From Agriotes lineatus (lineage: Eukaryota > Arthropoda > Insecta > Coleoptera > Elateridae), in assembly GCA_940337035.1 (NCBI GenBank), contig OW679202.1, positions 45,773,763 to 45,837,762 of the forward strand: 64,000 nucleotides of DNA. The letters run 5' to 3'. The notes below the pieces were generated by a model that saw only the letters and a program-made list of their open reading frames with translations, was not told the origin of the DNA and did no database searches. The translations under genes were made by a program, and so were the position numbers. Positions 41,561 through 53,200 of this stretch are shown piece after piece; the first letter of the stretch is position 1, and every line of letters begins with the position of its first letter.

Positions 41561-43990
41561 TTATCTAGGCGTTTATTCTATATTTAATCAATTTTGTTTT
41601 TTTACGAGTGGAAGAACCAACGTAGTGTTTGTTACTGCTGAACTGCTACCCAATGGTTTTACCAACAAATTTTGTTTACAATATATTTTGTTTGTACTAT
41701 ATCTACGTGTGGAACTAAATAAATGCATTATTATTATATATTTCTCTAGTAGGCCTTTCTTCATTCACCCCTGGAATGGGACAAAACCCAGCACCCACTT
41801 ATTATTATTTATAAAAGTTTTGAATTATATTTCTCCATTTAGTAACTTTGTGCAAGACCTTTCTTTTGAAATTCTGTGTAGATCGAGTGGTATTTTGGAT
41901 TAAGGTTCCTAGTGTTAGTTTTCTATATTATTTATTAAACAAACGCTGACGCAAATATATAAAAATTTAGTCTCTTTTGAAGTAAGAATTATAAAAAGCG
42001 ATAAAAAATAGAAAACGCTAATCCCTGAATACCAATCGGTCGAACTCGACGAACGCAGGACTAGAAACCACGCCTCTCTATTTCAAAAAATTAAATATTG
42101 CACTAAATGTTATACCAAAAATTTACCTTCGCTTTATTTAAGAAGTAGAATTATTTCATTGATATTTATAATAGCTGCGATAGTTGTACTTAATGTATTT
42201 TGAAAACCATAAAAACTAAAAAAATCAGGAAAGCTGATTAATTTTCAAATAAAAATTGTTTAATTGAATTTCATCAAGTAATCTCGATTAAACCAAATAT
42301 TAGTACAGTTACTTATATCCCACATTCATATTCACTACTAATAACATAGTAAATGCAGTGAGTAGTGACATAGTTCAAGCTTGTTTCCAACAGCCAACGC
42401 TTTGCACATTATACCACTAAAGCAGACATTCCAATACTTGAACGAAACAATTTTAAAAGCATGCATACTTGCATGGTGTCACTCCCTTGTAACGTCTCAA
42501 GTAAATGACGTTTTCATTCCGCCAGTTCTTGCGTTTTCCTTAAAAACATAGTAGTTCGGAAGCATTGAAAATAAACTTGATTTGCAGTTTTAAATAACCA
42601 ATTTATTCTGAGGTATTCCTCAGCAGCTTTTATTGGCGTTTATGTAGCAGTTGCATCTACTCTTAAATTTTTACTATCTACTTATAAGGCCGTAAAATTG
42701 CTTTTAACCATCATAATAATTAATTTTTATTGAAACTACTAACTATTACCTCGGTGCTGTAATTATAGTAGGTATATTTAAGGTAGGATTACGTCAAGTT
42801 TAAACCGCAATTTATTCTGACACATTCTAATATGTAAGCAAATTGAAAATTACGCAATATCATGGTAAGACATCGGTCTCTAAGCCAACAGATACAAATT
42901 CTTATTTTCTTTCAACTTGTCCTTTCCCAGGACGACTGTTCGTGAGAGTAAATACATTTAATTTTCAAATACTGTATTTGTCATCTTGACAAGTAAATAT
43001 TGTAAATGTACCAGTCATTGCCAATTACAAGAGGCAATCTATATTTAAGCATTTGTATTTTTGGTACGTGCTTACATTTTTATGCTTATAAATTGAAATA
43101 TTGGAAAAGCAAGTTCTGCGATACAAAGCTGGTTTTCACATCTAATGCCTCAATTCACGTCGGCGATATTGCAGCCGCGGCAAATTTATTTTTTTCAATT
43201 TTAGCTTGGATACAATTAAATATTTTTTCAATTCTAAACACGTACCATCAGTTTTTTCGCCTATCACGCATAGCACGCATCCCTGAAAGGGAAACGGGTA
43301 TTTTTATCATAATGATTCCCTGTTTGCAAGAATACGATCTTGGTAATCTTTCAGGCATCGTAACTCAAGAATATAAATGTATATTGCTCAGAAACGTTTT
43401 TATTTCAGTTCAATGTTGAAGCTGCTCCATGTGCACATATATCTGCTTCAATAGCCTCTGCCAAATATATATTATGTGTGCACCCTACATGCATACACAT
43501 TGCACCCCAATGCGCTGATTTAACTAATTACCTTAAATGATTTCCCTTAATTACACCAGTTGTCTAGCTGCCTTTAATTAATCACACTTTTAGAAAATTT
43601 ACGAAAGAAATGACCCCAATAACTAACTGCGAAAACTGATAGGCAAATAGTTACTAATGACAGTTGTCATTTATATTATTCAGTAGATTTTTAAACAAAT
43701 AAAAGGAGTACCTTGAAATTCTAGTACTTACTAGAATTCTATTCTAATATTTTGTTTACCTCAATTTACGATATATTAAAGTCGATAAGCCAGACCGGTT
43801 TTGATAACTTCTGGTGGTTCGAAACTCGGTTAATTTCGATAAAAGACGTGCCTATATTACGGACGACGACCAGCTAGTTTAAAATGTGGTCGTAGGTGTT
43901 GCTGATGAATGCTAAGGATTTATCTAAAAAGTAATCTTGCGTAATTATTAAAGAAAAGAACGACTTTTCTTTAAAATAATGGAATAAATA
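41561..43990. other. unassigned AT-rich DNA
   Basis: No supported gene. The plus frame 43006-43419 (137 codons) is the longest here, with hydrophobic stretches (NLYLSICIFGTCLHFYAYKL, IHVGDIAAAANLFFSILAW) but no known family. It starts at TTG or GTG-like positions and may be chance. A 92-codon plus frame at 41625-41903 likewise has no motif. Confidence 0.35.
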
Positions 43991-43993
43991 GAA

Positions 43994-44300
43994 AAAAATC
44001 TGTAAACGGCTTTACCCAGAACTTTCCTCGCCCGAATTAAATCAATTTGCAAATTAAAAAATAACTGTATCCCGCTGGGGTTTGAACCCGCCGCATCGTA
44101 ACCGCATCTCCGCAGCGGATGTAACTGCACCGAAATTCCAACTGAGCCATCAAGCCGTATAGGAATAAGTGCGGCGCGCGCCTCTCTTGAACAGAACGTT
44201 TTTACTCTTTTGAGATATTATCCTGTATCGGTTGAGTCTTATTTTCGGCAAATGTAAAGCCTGACCTATGTGAAAATTATTACTTCCTTCTATTTCAAAA
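43994..44300 (+). repeat. composite repeat, left arm of inverted pair
   Basis: It starts AATCTGTAAACGGCTTTACC and continues CAGAACTTTCCTCG. It contains an inverted tRNA-like module (minus strand about 44160-44070: GGCTTGATGGCTCAGTTGGA then GGCGGGTTCAAACCCCAGCG), then TATCCTGTATCGGTTGAGTC and AAAGCCTGACCTATGTGAAA (about 44260). The order matches the copies at 26735 and 46295. It breaks off where the small palindrome at 44297 begins. Confidence 0.8.
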
Positions 44301-44410
44301 TTTCAGAAAGATTTGTCGACTTAGATTAAACCGTTACTTTTTAAATTAAACAAATTGTATTTATTTAAAATGACGGTTTAATCTAAGTCTAAAGATCTTC
44401 CTGAAATTTT
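44297..44410. repeat. 114-bp palindrome at the centre of the inverted pair
   Basis: AAAATTTCAGAAAGATTTGT plus CGACTTAGATTAAACCGT (44297-44334) is mirrored by ACGGTTTAATCTAAGTC to CTGAAATTTT (about 44372-44410), with about 4 mismatches in 38 positions and an AT-rich loop. It could be a tiny MITE inserted between the two arms or a junction product of inverted duplication. No coding potential. Confidence 0.8.
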
Positions 44411-44659
44411 GTATAGGACCATAATTTCTCATTCTGAACAACTTTTCTTAGTAACATTTTGCCATATCATGAACGGAAACGGTAGTTTACCCGAAAATAA
44501 AATAGTTTTCGCTTCCCTGTCAAGGCCTACTTGTTTTTCAAAAACTGAAAATATTCTTAAAATTCTTTTCAAACCAAGCAGGACGGAATCCCAGAACCTT
44601 AAAACAAAATTTAAACATTTTTAGCCCATCTCACCTCTTGTAACATCAATCCTGGGTCA
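44411..44659. other. single-copy segment inside the inverted pair
   Basis: The sequence between the palindrome and the right arm shows no match to the left arm by eye. A 71-codon plus frame (44409-44624) has no motif. It may be a non-shared end of the right copy, which continues from GTGACCCAGG in its reading direction. Confidence 0.35.
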
Positions 44660-45120
44660 CACTGTATACAGGTTGAGCACCTTAAAAAATAAAATTTTGT
44701 TTATTTTTGCGCTAATTTTAAAATAGAAGAAAGTAATAAATTTCGCATAGGTCAGGCTTTACACTTGCCGAAAATAGGACTCAATAGATACAGGATAATG
44801 TCACAAAAGAGCCGAAACGTTTCAACAATAAGACCGGTCCCTTAAATAGAGGAGCGCGCCGCACCCATTTCAGCCTCGGTGGCGCAGTTCGACTTGTGGA
44901 TACGATTACGCTTTCTGCGCAGGTGCGGATACGATCGCTATGCAGATGCGGCGGGTTCAAACCCCAACGGGATACATTTTTGTTTATTTGAAAATGTATT
45001 TAATTTATTAGAAATGTGAAGATATTTTTACTCCTAAGTTAATTTGATTTTTAAAATGATTTAGTGTCACAATGTTGACGAGGAAAGTTCTGGGTAAAGC
45101 TTTTTACAGATTTTTTAGTT
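44660..45120 (-). repeat. composite repeat, right arm of inverted pair
   Basis: On the plus strand it reads, in reverse family order, GAGCACCTTAAAAAATAAAA, GCATAGGTCAGGCTTTACAC (about 44738), a tRNA-like module (44873-44975: CCTCGGTGGCGCAGTTCGAC ... GGCGGGTTCAAACCCCAACG), then GAGGAAAGTTCTGGGTAAAG and CTTTTTACAGATTTTTTAG. The tRNA-like module has an A box GGTGGCGCAGTTCG, a B box GGGTTCAAACCCC and an internal duplication of a GGATACGAT..GC block (44916-44972). Orientation is opposite to the copy at 43994. Confidence 0.8.
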
Positions 45121-46294
45121 AGTAATCCCGTTTTGGGCAGTGGGGTTGGATGTCTTGACATTTTTTTATACAACAGTAAGGATTAGTCTCGGATCTCGGG
45201 TTTGAGACGGCATCCTTGTGGTCGTTCCTTCTGGTTTCTTTCAATTTCACTAAAATTTGTGTTTTTAGGGCTTGTGCCGTGAGAGTAATCCCGATTTTTG
45301 CTTTGTTTTTTTGTCTTATGCGTTTCAAAGTCATTTAGATATTTTATTGCAAATACTTTTCCACTGTTAACTTCTCCGAAATTTTCAGACTTCTTCCATT
45401 TTTCACGATTTTTGAATCTTTACTTTCGATGCTAAAAGACGCATTCCTCGGGGCTGATTTTAATGACGTTCACAACGGATTTATTCATAAAAGCGTCAGT
45501 AATCATGTGCAGCTTTGGCAAACTGCTGTACTTCTCGGATCGAATCAGGCTTTAGAGGTATTTTGGTAGTAGAAACACCTGTTGGTTGCCAAAATCTTAC
45601 ATACGGGACTGGTATCTCTATGTGGTTCACCGCAAATATTTCAAGTTTCAAGGAGCCGTTCGTTGGTGCCTCACTGCTATTAAAATGCATATATTGTCGA
45701 ATTACGTTCGTTGTGGAGGTTAGTTACTGTAGATTTGAAATAATTATAATTGTATAACTAGTAATCAACTATAAGGTTTTTAGCAATTTTATCTGCTTTG
45801 AATACTTTCTGGCTTTATGCTGCATTTTGTACTTGTCCAGAACAGTAGATTAAGGTTTCGCTGTTAAACGCTCACTATTCGGCGATTGTGCGAAGAGCTT
45901 ACTTACGAATGTGATAAACCGTGCCTTACCTGTAAATGGGTCTGTTTGGTGGGGCTTGATCGTACAGTTCATTTTCCTTAATGGAATTTTCAATTCCAGG
46001 TAATGCTTTTTTAATTAGACATTTTTCTAATTCACTGAATCAATTCCGAACGCTCCTATTTAGTAAAATACTTTTATGCTTGTATAATCTTCGTATGCTA
46101 TTTCCTTCTTTTTTGAATTTTGTGCAATAACATATACAGTACGTGCTTTTTAAGTGTGGCTAGTAGGAGTCCGTGCTAACATAATTACCTCTTGTTAACT
46201 TTCTCTTCATTGGTTAGTTGCAGAGCTTTGGAAACCTTAATAAAATGATTTAATAAGCGTCATGTATTTATTGAATCAATAAAATTAAACTAAA
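45121..46294. other. unassigned stretch with minus-strand frames
   Basis: Minus frames at 45690-45496 (NGSLKLEIFAVNHIEIPVPY, then VRFWQPTGVSTTKIPLKPDS) and 45334-45119 (lysine-rich) look protein-like. The lysine/arginine-rich text between them (KNREKWKKSENFGEVNSGKV) is in another frame. They could be parts of one decayed protein of a mobile element, but I cannot name the family. The rest is AT-rich. Confidence 0.3.
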
Positions 46295-46860
46295 TAATCT
46301 ATAAAGTGGTTTATACCGAACTTCTCTGGCGCAAATTAGATCAATTGGCAAATTAAAAAAAGTAGTCCGCTGGGATTAGAACTCCACGCTTCCAGGCGAA
46401 TATTTCGAGTTAAATTTTCAGTCCGCCGCTTGCAGCCGCTGAACAACTAAGCCACAACCGTGCTCGAATTGTTCTAGTTTCTGCTGCGTTATAAATACAC
46501 CATACTAGTATGTCTTATTTTTTATATTTAGTCCCAGTTTATCCATAATCTGTTAGGTCTCATTTTCACCAATAATAAAGGCTGAACTATGTGCAAATTA
46601 TTAATTTTATTTATTTCTCAGGTAAAGCAAAAATCAACATTTTTTTTTATTTAAAGTGCTCACCCTGTATATATTTCTCCAAAACTTTCTTGGTTTGATG
46701 CCAGGTAGACATATAATATGCATGCAAACTATCGTCGTCCTCCTAAAAATAGTTTTTGAATTATAAAGCCAAAAGGCAGTTATACAGATAGGCATGCAGA
46801 CAGAAAGATAATGATAACAAAGAATTCGTGACATTTTAGGCATCTCAATTGTTCTATCTC
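46295..46860 (+). repeat. composite repeat, near-complete copy
   Basis: It starts ATCTATAAAGTGGTTTATAC (a diverged terminal arm). It then carries an inverted tRNA-like module (minus strand about 46460-46370: GTTGTGGCTTAGTTGTTCAG ... GGAGTTCTAATCCCAGCGG), GGCTGAACTATGTGCAAATT (about 46582), GTGCTCACCCTGTATATATT (about 46655), GCATGCAAACTATCGTCGTC (about 46720), a CAGATAGGCATGCAGACAG block and a TTAGGCATCTCAATTG end. The tRNA-like core differs strongly from those at 26.9, 44.1 and 44.9 kb although the flanks agree. Confidence 0.75.
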
Positions 46861-47595
46861 AATTATTTATGTTTATTTATTTCAACTTTTTAACGGCATG
46901 TCCATGTACTTCTAGCAGTGTTTATTTTGTGGAAAAATATTTGATTTATTATAAAAAAATTCAAATTTACTTCGTTATTGTCCTGCAACATAGCTTAACG
47001 CAAGGTATAACTTTTGTCATGTAAATCCTTATGGCCACGCATTGCATAATAATAATTTCAATTCAGATTTTGTCTTGAATCTAACAAACCTGGTGTTATT
47101 TTTTATCATAATAATTCGTAGCTACATTCTTTAATTAATTGTTTCGCATACTAGGAATTTGGAGTTATCTACATATTATCCGACATTTTGAATTTATTCT
47201 GTTGAACCACCGATGTATGACTTTTACTAAAGTTCAAATTATTTAAGTTGATTCTTGAAGTGTGATAGTTTTAATTAATACGTGTGTTGTCGCTGTATAG
47301 CAACTGACACCCATATGCATAGTAGTTAGAAAGAAACAACTCAGAGCCTAAGGTTGCCGAGACGGTCGAGTTGGCCAGGGTGTGTACCAATCTAAAAATT
47401 GTAAAAGCTGGGAGAAAGATGGGAAAAATTGTCGATATATGGAATACATCTAAACATTCTATATAATAATACATTGATATGTATATGTGTAAATATAAAT
47501 TCAACATATTGATATAGTAAAATATAGAACATTTCGATATATTTGAGATATGGTGACAAGTGCGCCTCTGTAAATGCAAATCAGAATTTTCTTAT
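46861..47595. other. unassigned AT-rich stretch
   Basis: No gene or repeat recognised. A 102-codon minus frame (47271-47579) is tyrosine/histidine-rich AT-coded text without motif. Confidence 0.4.
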
Positions 47596-47599
47596 AATA

Positions 47600-47925
47600 A
47601 ATACGGTTCAAATAAGAAGAAGAAACTGAAACGAAGTACGTATTAATAAATATTTTCAAATTGAAAGACGCTTAAGAAATAGGTGTGAACATATAGTGTG
47701 CAGTAAGAGTATATGTTACGACTGTTTTTATTGTTGCTGAAATTGTCTACTTCTACCGTTACCCCTAAAACCGCTTGTGAATTACCATAGGAGGTGGGGG
47801 CTAACGTTAACTAAACGAAATCGGAAAGCCTGGGGCGGGAGTCGAACTCCCACAACAACGCATCATATTTCGCTGTGACGTCGGCTATAGCAGCGGACGC
47901 CACTTACCCACCGAGACCTTTTCTT
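47600..47925 (-). repeat. tRNA-derived SINE with TTCTTCTTCTTA end
   Basis: On the minus strand the head reads GGTCTCGGTGGGTAAGTGGC (about 47900-47920, A box). The T-arm-like GGGAGTTCGACTCCC (about 47837-47851, B box) lies further than usual because of a long middle segment. The body continues with AGCCCCCACCTCC and ends near TTCTTCTTCTTA (about 47612-47623). Stems do not close as in a real tRNA. The 3' limit is approximate. Confidence 0.65.
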
Positions 47926-49960
47926 GAATTATATACCTATTCATACAGTTATCAGAAAACTTCAAAGACAATTATATTTTAACAGTCTCTTCTGTACAGA
48001 GCATGAAAAACTATGAGAAAAACCATAGAGTTTTACTAGTTGCGCCATTTAAATATCTTAGCGATTCAAGCGACCTTCGCAGTATGTCCTTATTTTTGTA
48101 ATAATAGAATTTTAATTTCGTTTTGCCAGGATATTGAGAATTCCATATAGCAGAAACTAGAAGGTATGACTGCGGAAGCTCGTGCTTGTAAAGAATGTAG
48201 CCACATTCAATCTTACTACTAAATATTATAGCAGCTGCTTCAGTATAAACAATTAACCTTTATCGTTTTCCATGCCCATTATCATGCTTCGAAGAGCATT
48301 ACTTGACAGTTACAGAAGACTATTTAATGTAGATAATTGTTATTTGGATGTAGCTGAAATTTATGCGTATCGTGGTCCCTGTTAATTTTTTTCTGCTTCA
48401 AAGGCCATTACCCAAAAGTTACAGCTAGGATATTTAACAAAACGAATGCAAAAACGTCTCTAAACTTTATTATTTAATTTTGGAGAAACTGTTTTAAAGC
48501 GTCATAGGGAAATTAATTCATGCTTCTTAAGAATGCCTTAAAAATATATCTTTGAATTCTAAACATACCAACAATTTCTTGTTTAATTCAAAAGAATTTA
48601 CTGACATGCTTTGTAAATATATAAGTTAAACCATAAGCACAGGCATGCTCAAAACCCACCTCTAGAAACGTACGTAGAAAGGCTCCCCTTCTCTACTAAT
48701 TTTCTATTAGAAACCATGAAAACTATTCAATTTTATGGTTTTAATGCTATTCATGAGATACTAGCGTTAACTGTCCAAAAAATGTTTAAGAGATCCTCTA
48801 CTTCAAAATAACAAGAACAGATTTTAAAATTTTGTAGAGGCGCGTAGTAGAGAGAAATTTAAGCTGGTAAGCAACTCCCGTCCAATTGCTATCATAATTT
48901 GTATCCACGAGTCTTTTCTTGTGAACTATTTTTTGCAGTTGATAAACTATGCGTCTTGGGAATGCAAGGCGTTTAATATCTTTGTTTTATCTTCAACAAA
49001 ATTATTTATTCTGCTCCAGCACCAGCAGGATGAGAATGCTAACGCTCAGTTAGCAAAACACTAAACCAGCTTGCTTTCTGGCGTGAAACAATACAAATTC
49101 GAGAACTATTTTAAACGGAGATTTCTTATGCAAACTTGGAAACAGATGCAACAATTTGCCTTTTAAAACGGCACGCTTGTCGCTGCAGGATACAGAATTA
49201 TTACTGAATTGTCGAGGAAGCTAGCACAACGGTGTTTTGATGTGCGATAAAGGCAATGTGCACGATTTTTCTTTTATCGTTTACATAAGTCTTCATTTTT
49301 GACGTCAAATAAATATCTGATCAGGAGGAGGATAGCTCCAGCCAATGCAATTTACTCTAAATATTGCTTTTTTACTAGTACCGCTGCTTTGGCAGACATA
49401 GTTGGAAAAAGTGGAAACTGGTAATCACAGATAACGTTTCGAAGCCTCGAATTTTTCCAGTTATTTAAACCAATGGCTCAAGCTGCAAAGGTACCGACAA
49501 ATTTATGTGCAGGTTTGCTTTACAATTTAATTTCGTAAAAGAGGTAATTAAAGAAAGCGTTTTAGATGCCTAAATTAGCTTTTCTTACTGCGTCGTTAAT
49601 TAGTTCACAAATTTCCATTTATTCATGTTTGGCCGAATTCGTTTCCAAATAGAAGCAGGAAATTAGAGGTTGCTCATTTTTATGCCATAAAGAACAGTGT
49701 CACCTGAAATTTATTTAGCATTCGTTGCACTTTAAATATTAGAATAAGTTAATTTTCTTTCTTCTATTTTACCTTTAAAAATAATTATTAATTATTTTCC
49801 GACAAATGCGTTATGTAAGGGCCTATGTTTTCTATAGAAGTAACAGCGAAAATAGAAAGAATAAATTAGAATGAACTAAAGCGCTAAATAATTTCCATAA
49901 AAATTCAACTGCAGTCTAAGGGTGTTTATCTCATTAATCCTTACAAATTTACAACCATCA
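47926..49960. other. unassigned AT-rich DNA
   Basis: Two kilobases with no open frame of note and no repeat signature recognised. Confidence 0.45.
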
Positions 49961-49969
49961 GCACATTCA

Positions 49970-51005
49970 TTATCCTTCTTTCTTTTTTATAGCCTTGTTG
50001 CGCCCTGTATTGATCATAGGCCTCCCTCTTTGCTCTTCAATTATTTCGGTTTTTGGCTACTTCCTCCCATCTTAACCCTGCGACCCTATTTACGCCATCA
50101 TACCGGTGTGTCCGGTCCTCCTCTCGTTCTTCTGCATGACCATGGTCTTAATCGTATGATTTTGGCATTTACTTTATTGTCTGTTATACTTGCTATGACC
50201 GCCAAAATTTTATTTTAGCTCTGTGACTCTGTTTATAACGTCTGTGACCTTAGTTCTTTGTCTTATCCACACATTATCTTTATCTTGTCTAGGTTTGTTT
50301 TGAGTCCAATGCTCATTGATGCCTGTTCTGTGTTAAAATTTCTTCTAGATCTTCTATGTTGTCTGCAATTAGGACTATGTCGCCGGCAAATCTGAGATGG
50401 TTGAGCCATTTACGTTAACTAATTTTTTGACCAGTTTAATTTTTTGAATACCCCTTCTGGCCTTCGTAAAAAGTTTAGGCGATATGGTGTGTCCTTGTCA
50501 AATGTCCCTATTGATAGAAATTGAGTTGGGGTTAGTGTTTTCCTGTATTTTTACTTTTTATTTCGCTTGGCTGTAAATGTTTTTTAATAGTACTTTGCAG
50601 CTATAGTCAATGCGAACGCAGAGCAGAACCTTCATCATTCCACAGTGTTCTATGGAATCAAAATATTTTTCATAAACAAGGAATGCCATATAAAAGGGAA
50701 GGTTATATTCGGTGTTATTTTTTTAAATTAATATTTTCACTTTTAAGAGATCAAATGTATCAAAGCATTTATGAAAAGCAGCTTGCTCCACTAGTTGGTA
50801 GATATCCAGCTTGTTTGTAACTTGGTTAGTGATAATTCTTGTTAATAGTTTTTATAACTGCGACAGTAGGCTTATTGGTCTATAATTTTGTATTAGTGAC
50901 CTGTGTCCTATTTTAAAGAGTTGTTTTGGGTTGGGTATTAAAATGTCTTTTCTTTTTTTTAACGTCTTTGTCATTATACCAATTTTCATTATTTCCATCA
51001 TTATC
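49970..51005 (-). pseudogene. LINE RT remnant, fingers to C-terminus
   Basis: Reading the minus strand from 51000 downwards gives ILIPNPKQLFKIGHRSL, QNYRPISLLSQL, a QLVEQAAFHKCF block, VYEKYFDSIEHC (motif A; FIDYEKAFDSVEH in relatives), INRDI-QGHTISPKLF (motif B), LRFAGDIVLIADNIEDLEEI (FADD here FAGD; about 50395-50335), LKTNLDKIKIM, then the C-terminal TDVINRVTEL (about 50245), ITDNKVNAKIIRLRPWSCRR and KMGGSSQKPK. Order is complete for an RT domain, but with frameshifts, and the first catalytic aspartate is Gly. The element ends near 49970. Confidence 0.8.
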
Positions 51006-51067
51006 CTGCAAGCCTTGTTTCCCTTTTAAGCAGCATACGTTTTTGTTTTGTTTCTCTATATTTGTTT

Positions 51068-51370
51068 CTAGCATATTTTCCTTTCCGGTATAGAGGTGTA
51101 GAAAGACTCTTCCATATTATTGTTTGTTTCTTCTAATATTTGGTTAATTTTCTCATGTTTCTTTTTTGTCACTTTCAGGGCTGCTTCTTCGATAGTATTG
51201 CTTTTTGTCGTCTTGGTCATTTCTTCTTCGGTTTTTTCATGTCTTTTAGCCGATTTACTAAGCTGTGCAAATATATCTGTATACGCCTGCTTTTTCTCTA
51301 CGAACCCAGCGAAGAATAGTTCTACTTTAGGGAAGTGCCGCTGCCCACGCGTTCCTGGATTCTCGTCCAC
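51068..51370 (-). other. 100-codon lysine/glutamate-rich frame, unrecognised
   Basis: MDENPGTRGQRHFPKVELFF opens the frame, followed by a charged, probably helical part (EKTEEEMTKTTKSNTIEEAA, KKKHEKINQILEETNNNMEE). It lies just upstream, on the same strand, of the LINE RT remnant ending at 49970. It could be the linker between endonuclease and RT domains of that element, where such charged helices are usual. No motif proves it. The plus-strand frame over the same bases is its shadow. Confidence 0.4.
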
Positions 51371-51489
51371 CTCTCATTCACTATTATTTCAAGTCGTATT
51401 TAGCTAAAAGTTTCTGCAAACACCCTTTGTAAATGCTCAACGGTTTCTATGAGCAGATATATAAAAACCAAATTATGTGTTGTTAACCT

Positions 51490-51765
51490 ATAGCGTTTCT
51501 AGTGGCTCTCTATATATCGGAATCGCAGACATTCAAAGCAATTGATAAAAAAGGAAAATTTATTTATTTGAGCTATGGCAGTGGAGAAGAATGCTTCAGA
51601 TATCTTTGATAGAACACCCTTAATTACGTCTGTATTAGAAGACATTAAAATATCTTCCCGACTGTGTGCAATAGTTCAACGACGTATTCTGCAATATTTT
51701 GAGCACATCACCAGAAGAGTACAAGATACAGCATTGCCGCCCTTTAGTTATCCATTATTAGACGT
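51490..51765 (+). pseudogene. LINE C-terminal fragment, opposite strand to neighbours
   Basis: A plus-strand frame gives NASDIFDRTPLITSVLEDIK, then ISSRLCAIVQRRILQYFEHI and TRRVQDT. This corresponds to the RRMLRISWTxHRTN...VLEELNIKxRLxxxxxQRILxYFGHIxRR block of insect LINE C-termini. The preceding bases give eroded SxSLYIGI-like text where SVLLYGSExW would be. Short, truncated and pointing opposite to the remnants on both sides. Confidence 0.7.
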
Positions 51766-51789
51766 AGATTTCTTCTATTTCTAAGTCTG

Positions 51790-53200
51790 GCTGTCTTCCC
51801 CAGTCAATTTTATTCACGCAATGTTGCCTGCTCGCTTTGCCATAGCATTGGCCACATCACTCACTTTCGTCTTGTTTCGTACACCCATTCATTTCGCTTA
51901 CGGGCATGGGGTGCTTTGGCAAGCATTGATTTTTCAATGGCTCTTTTCGTAACTCAGAAGACTGCGTTGCTAGCAACGTGTTGTTGCTGTTGCTGATAAG
52001 CCAAAAATGTTGCCCATGTTTGCAAGATGCGTTGTTCAATCCATGCTGTCTGATCTTTGCTCCCCCGTGTGATCTTATGTCATAAGTACTCGTTTACGGT
52101 TTCTATTGATAGTTGACAATTTTGGGCGTTGTAAGTCACGACTTTCGTTTCGTTACGTTCATTTTAAAATCCACTTTACTAATTTGGTCTTTCAGATCTT
52201 CCATAATGAATATCATATCCTCAATAATCTCAGGCCGGGCCAAACCAGGTTATCTGCAAACCGGAGGTTGGAAAGTTTTTGCCCGCCAATTCTGATGGAT
52301 TTGTTTATCCAGATAAGTCTATAATTAAGCAATTGGATATATCTTCCATCGATTCTGCAGTCTGTCCATATCCTTTCTACAGCTACTATTCCATCAAGTC
52401 GAATGCCTTTTGGTAGTCAAAGAATGATAAGATTATTGGCTTTTCGTGTTTGTGATATTTTTCCATGACGGTTGTTATGCGCAAAAAGATATTTATTTCG
52501 GGCCTAGGTATTTCTTTAATTTTCCGCGCCGTGATTTTCATCTTAACGGTGCGCTAAGATGATTGTCCTGAGCGAGGTTTCCGTACTTGTCGCCCCCATA
52601 CCATGGGCTAAGTCTTTTGATATTTTATTCTCGCTTCTTGGTTTTAGTAGCGTTTGAACTTGCGTTTGTCATATTTTCCAGTTATTCTGTTTTATTCCAA
52701 GTAGTTTTTCTTTATGATCTACGTTAAGAGTTTTGTAACCTTACTTTCGGGACCACTTGATTTTCGTCCTGGTGTTACCGGCTGCGTATTCTTGCGTTCT
52801 GAATATCGGCGTTTGAAGCTTTGCTGCTGGGGAAGATTCCCGCTGCTTGCTGTCGTCATCGTCGCCATTACAATAAACACGTTGGGTGCTTTGCGAGCCG
52901 ATGCCCGTGCAGACTGGAGGCATTGTTGGCGATTTGGAGGTCACCTAACTGGTCACATTTTATTGTAAACTTTATTTGTTGCCTCACCGTCTCGATTGAG
53001 ATTCTTCAAACTTCTTCAAGTTTTTTAACTTGCTTTCTTATTTGTTGTTGTAGTTGGTGATATTCTGCTTGCTTTTGTTTGCCTTTACTACTGCTAACAC
53101 TACCTCTCCAGACAGTTTCTGGGATCTTAGATACATGTTGGGTGGAAGGATTGCTTCAAACGTGTCCTTCGCATAAGGTAGTTTGCAGAATTTACTCAAT
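51790..53200 (-). pseudogene. LINE RT remnant, linker to C-terminus
   Basis: On the minus strand, 53180-52960 gives the linker-like SQKLSGE and AEYHQLQQQIRKQVKKLEEV. Motif A appears as LSFFDYQKAFDLME (about 52440-52400). SIRIGGQKLSNLRFADNLVW (about 52300-52240) holds the catalytic block, FADD here FADN. The C-terminus reads WIEQRILQTWATF (about 52045-52005), RAIEKSMLAKAPHARKRNEW (about 51945-51885), then eroded text to about 51790. The frame shifts several times. The segment 52640-52960 is unreadable as RT, either decayed or a small insertion. Confidence 0.75.

Noticed and set aside
43006..43419. 137-codon plus frame as a membrane protein gene
   Set aside because: It has hydrophobic stretches, but AT-rich codons produce such residues by chance. 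No motif, splice signal or neighbour supports it.
51120..51407. 95-codon plus frame
   Set aside because: It is complementary to the charged minus-strand frame at 51370-51068; its Val/Ser/Phe-rich text is the expected shadow.
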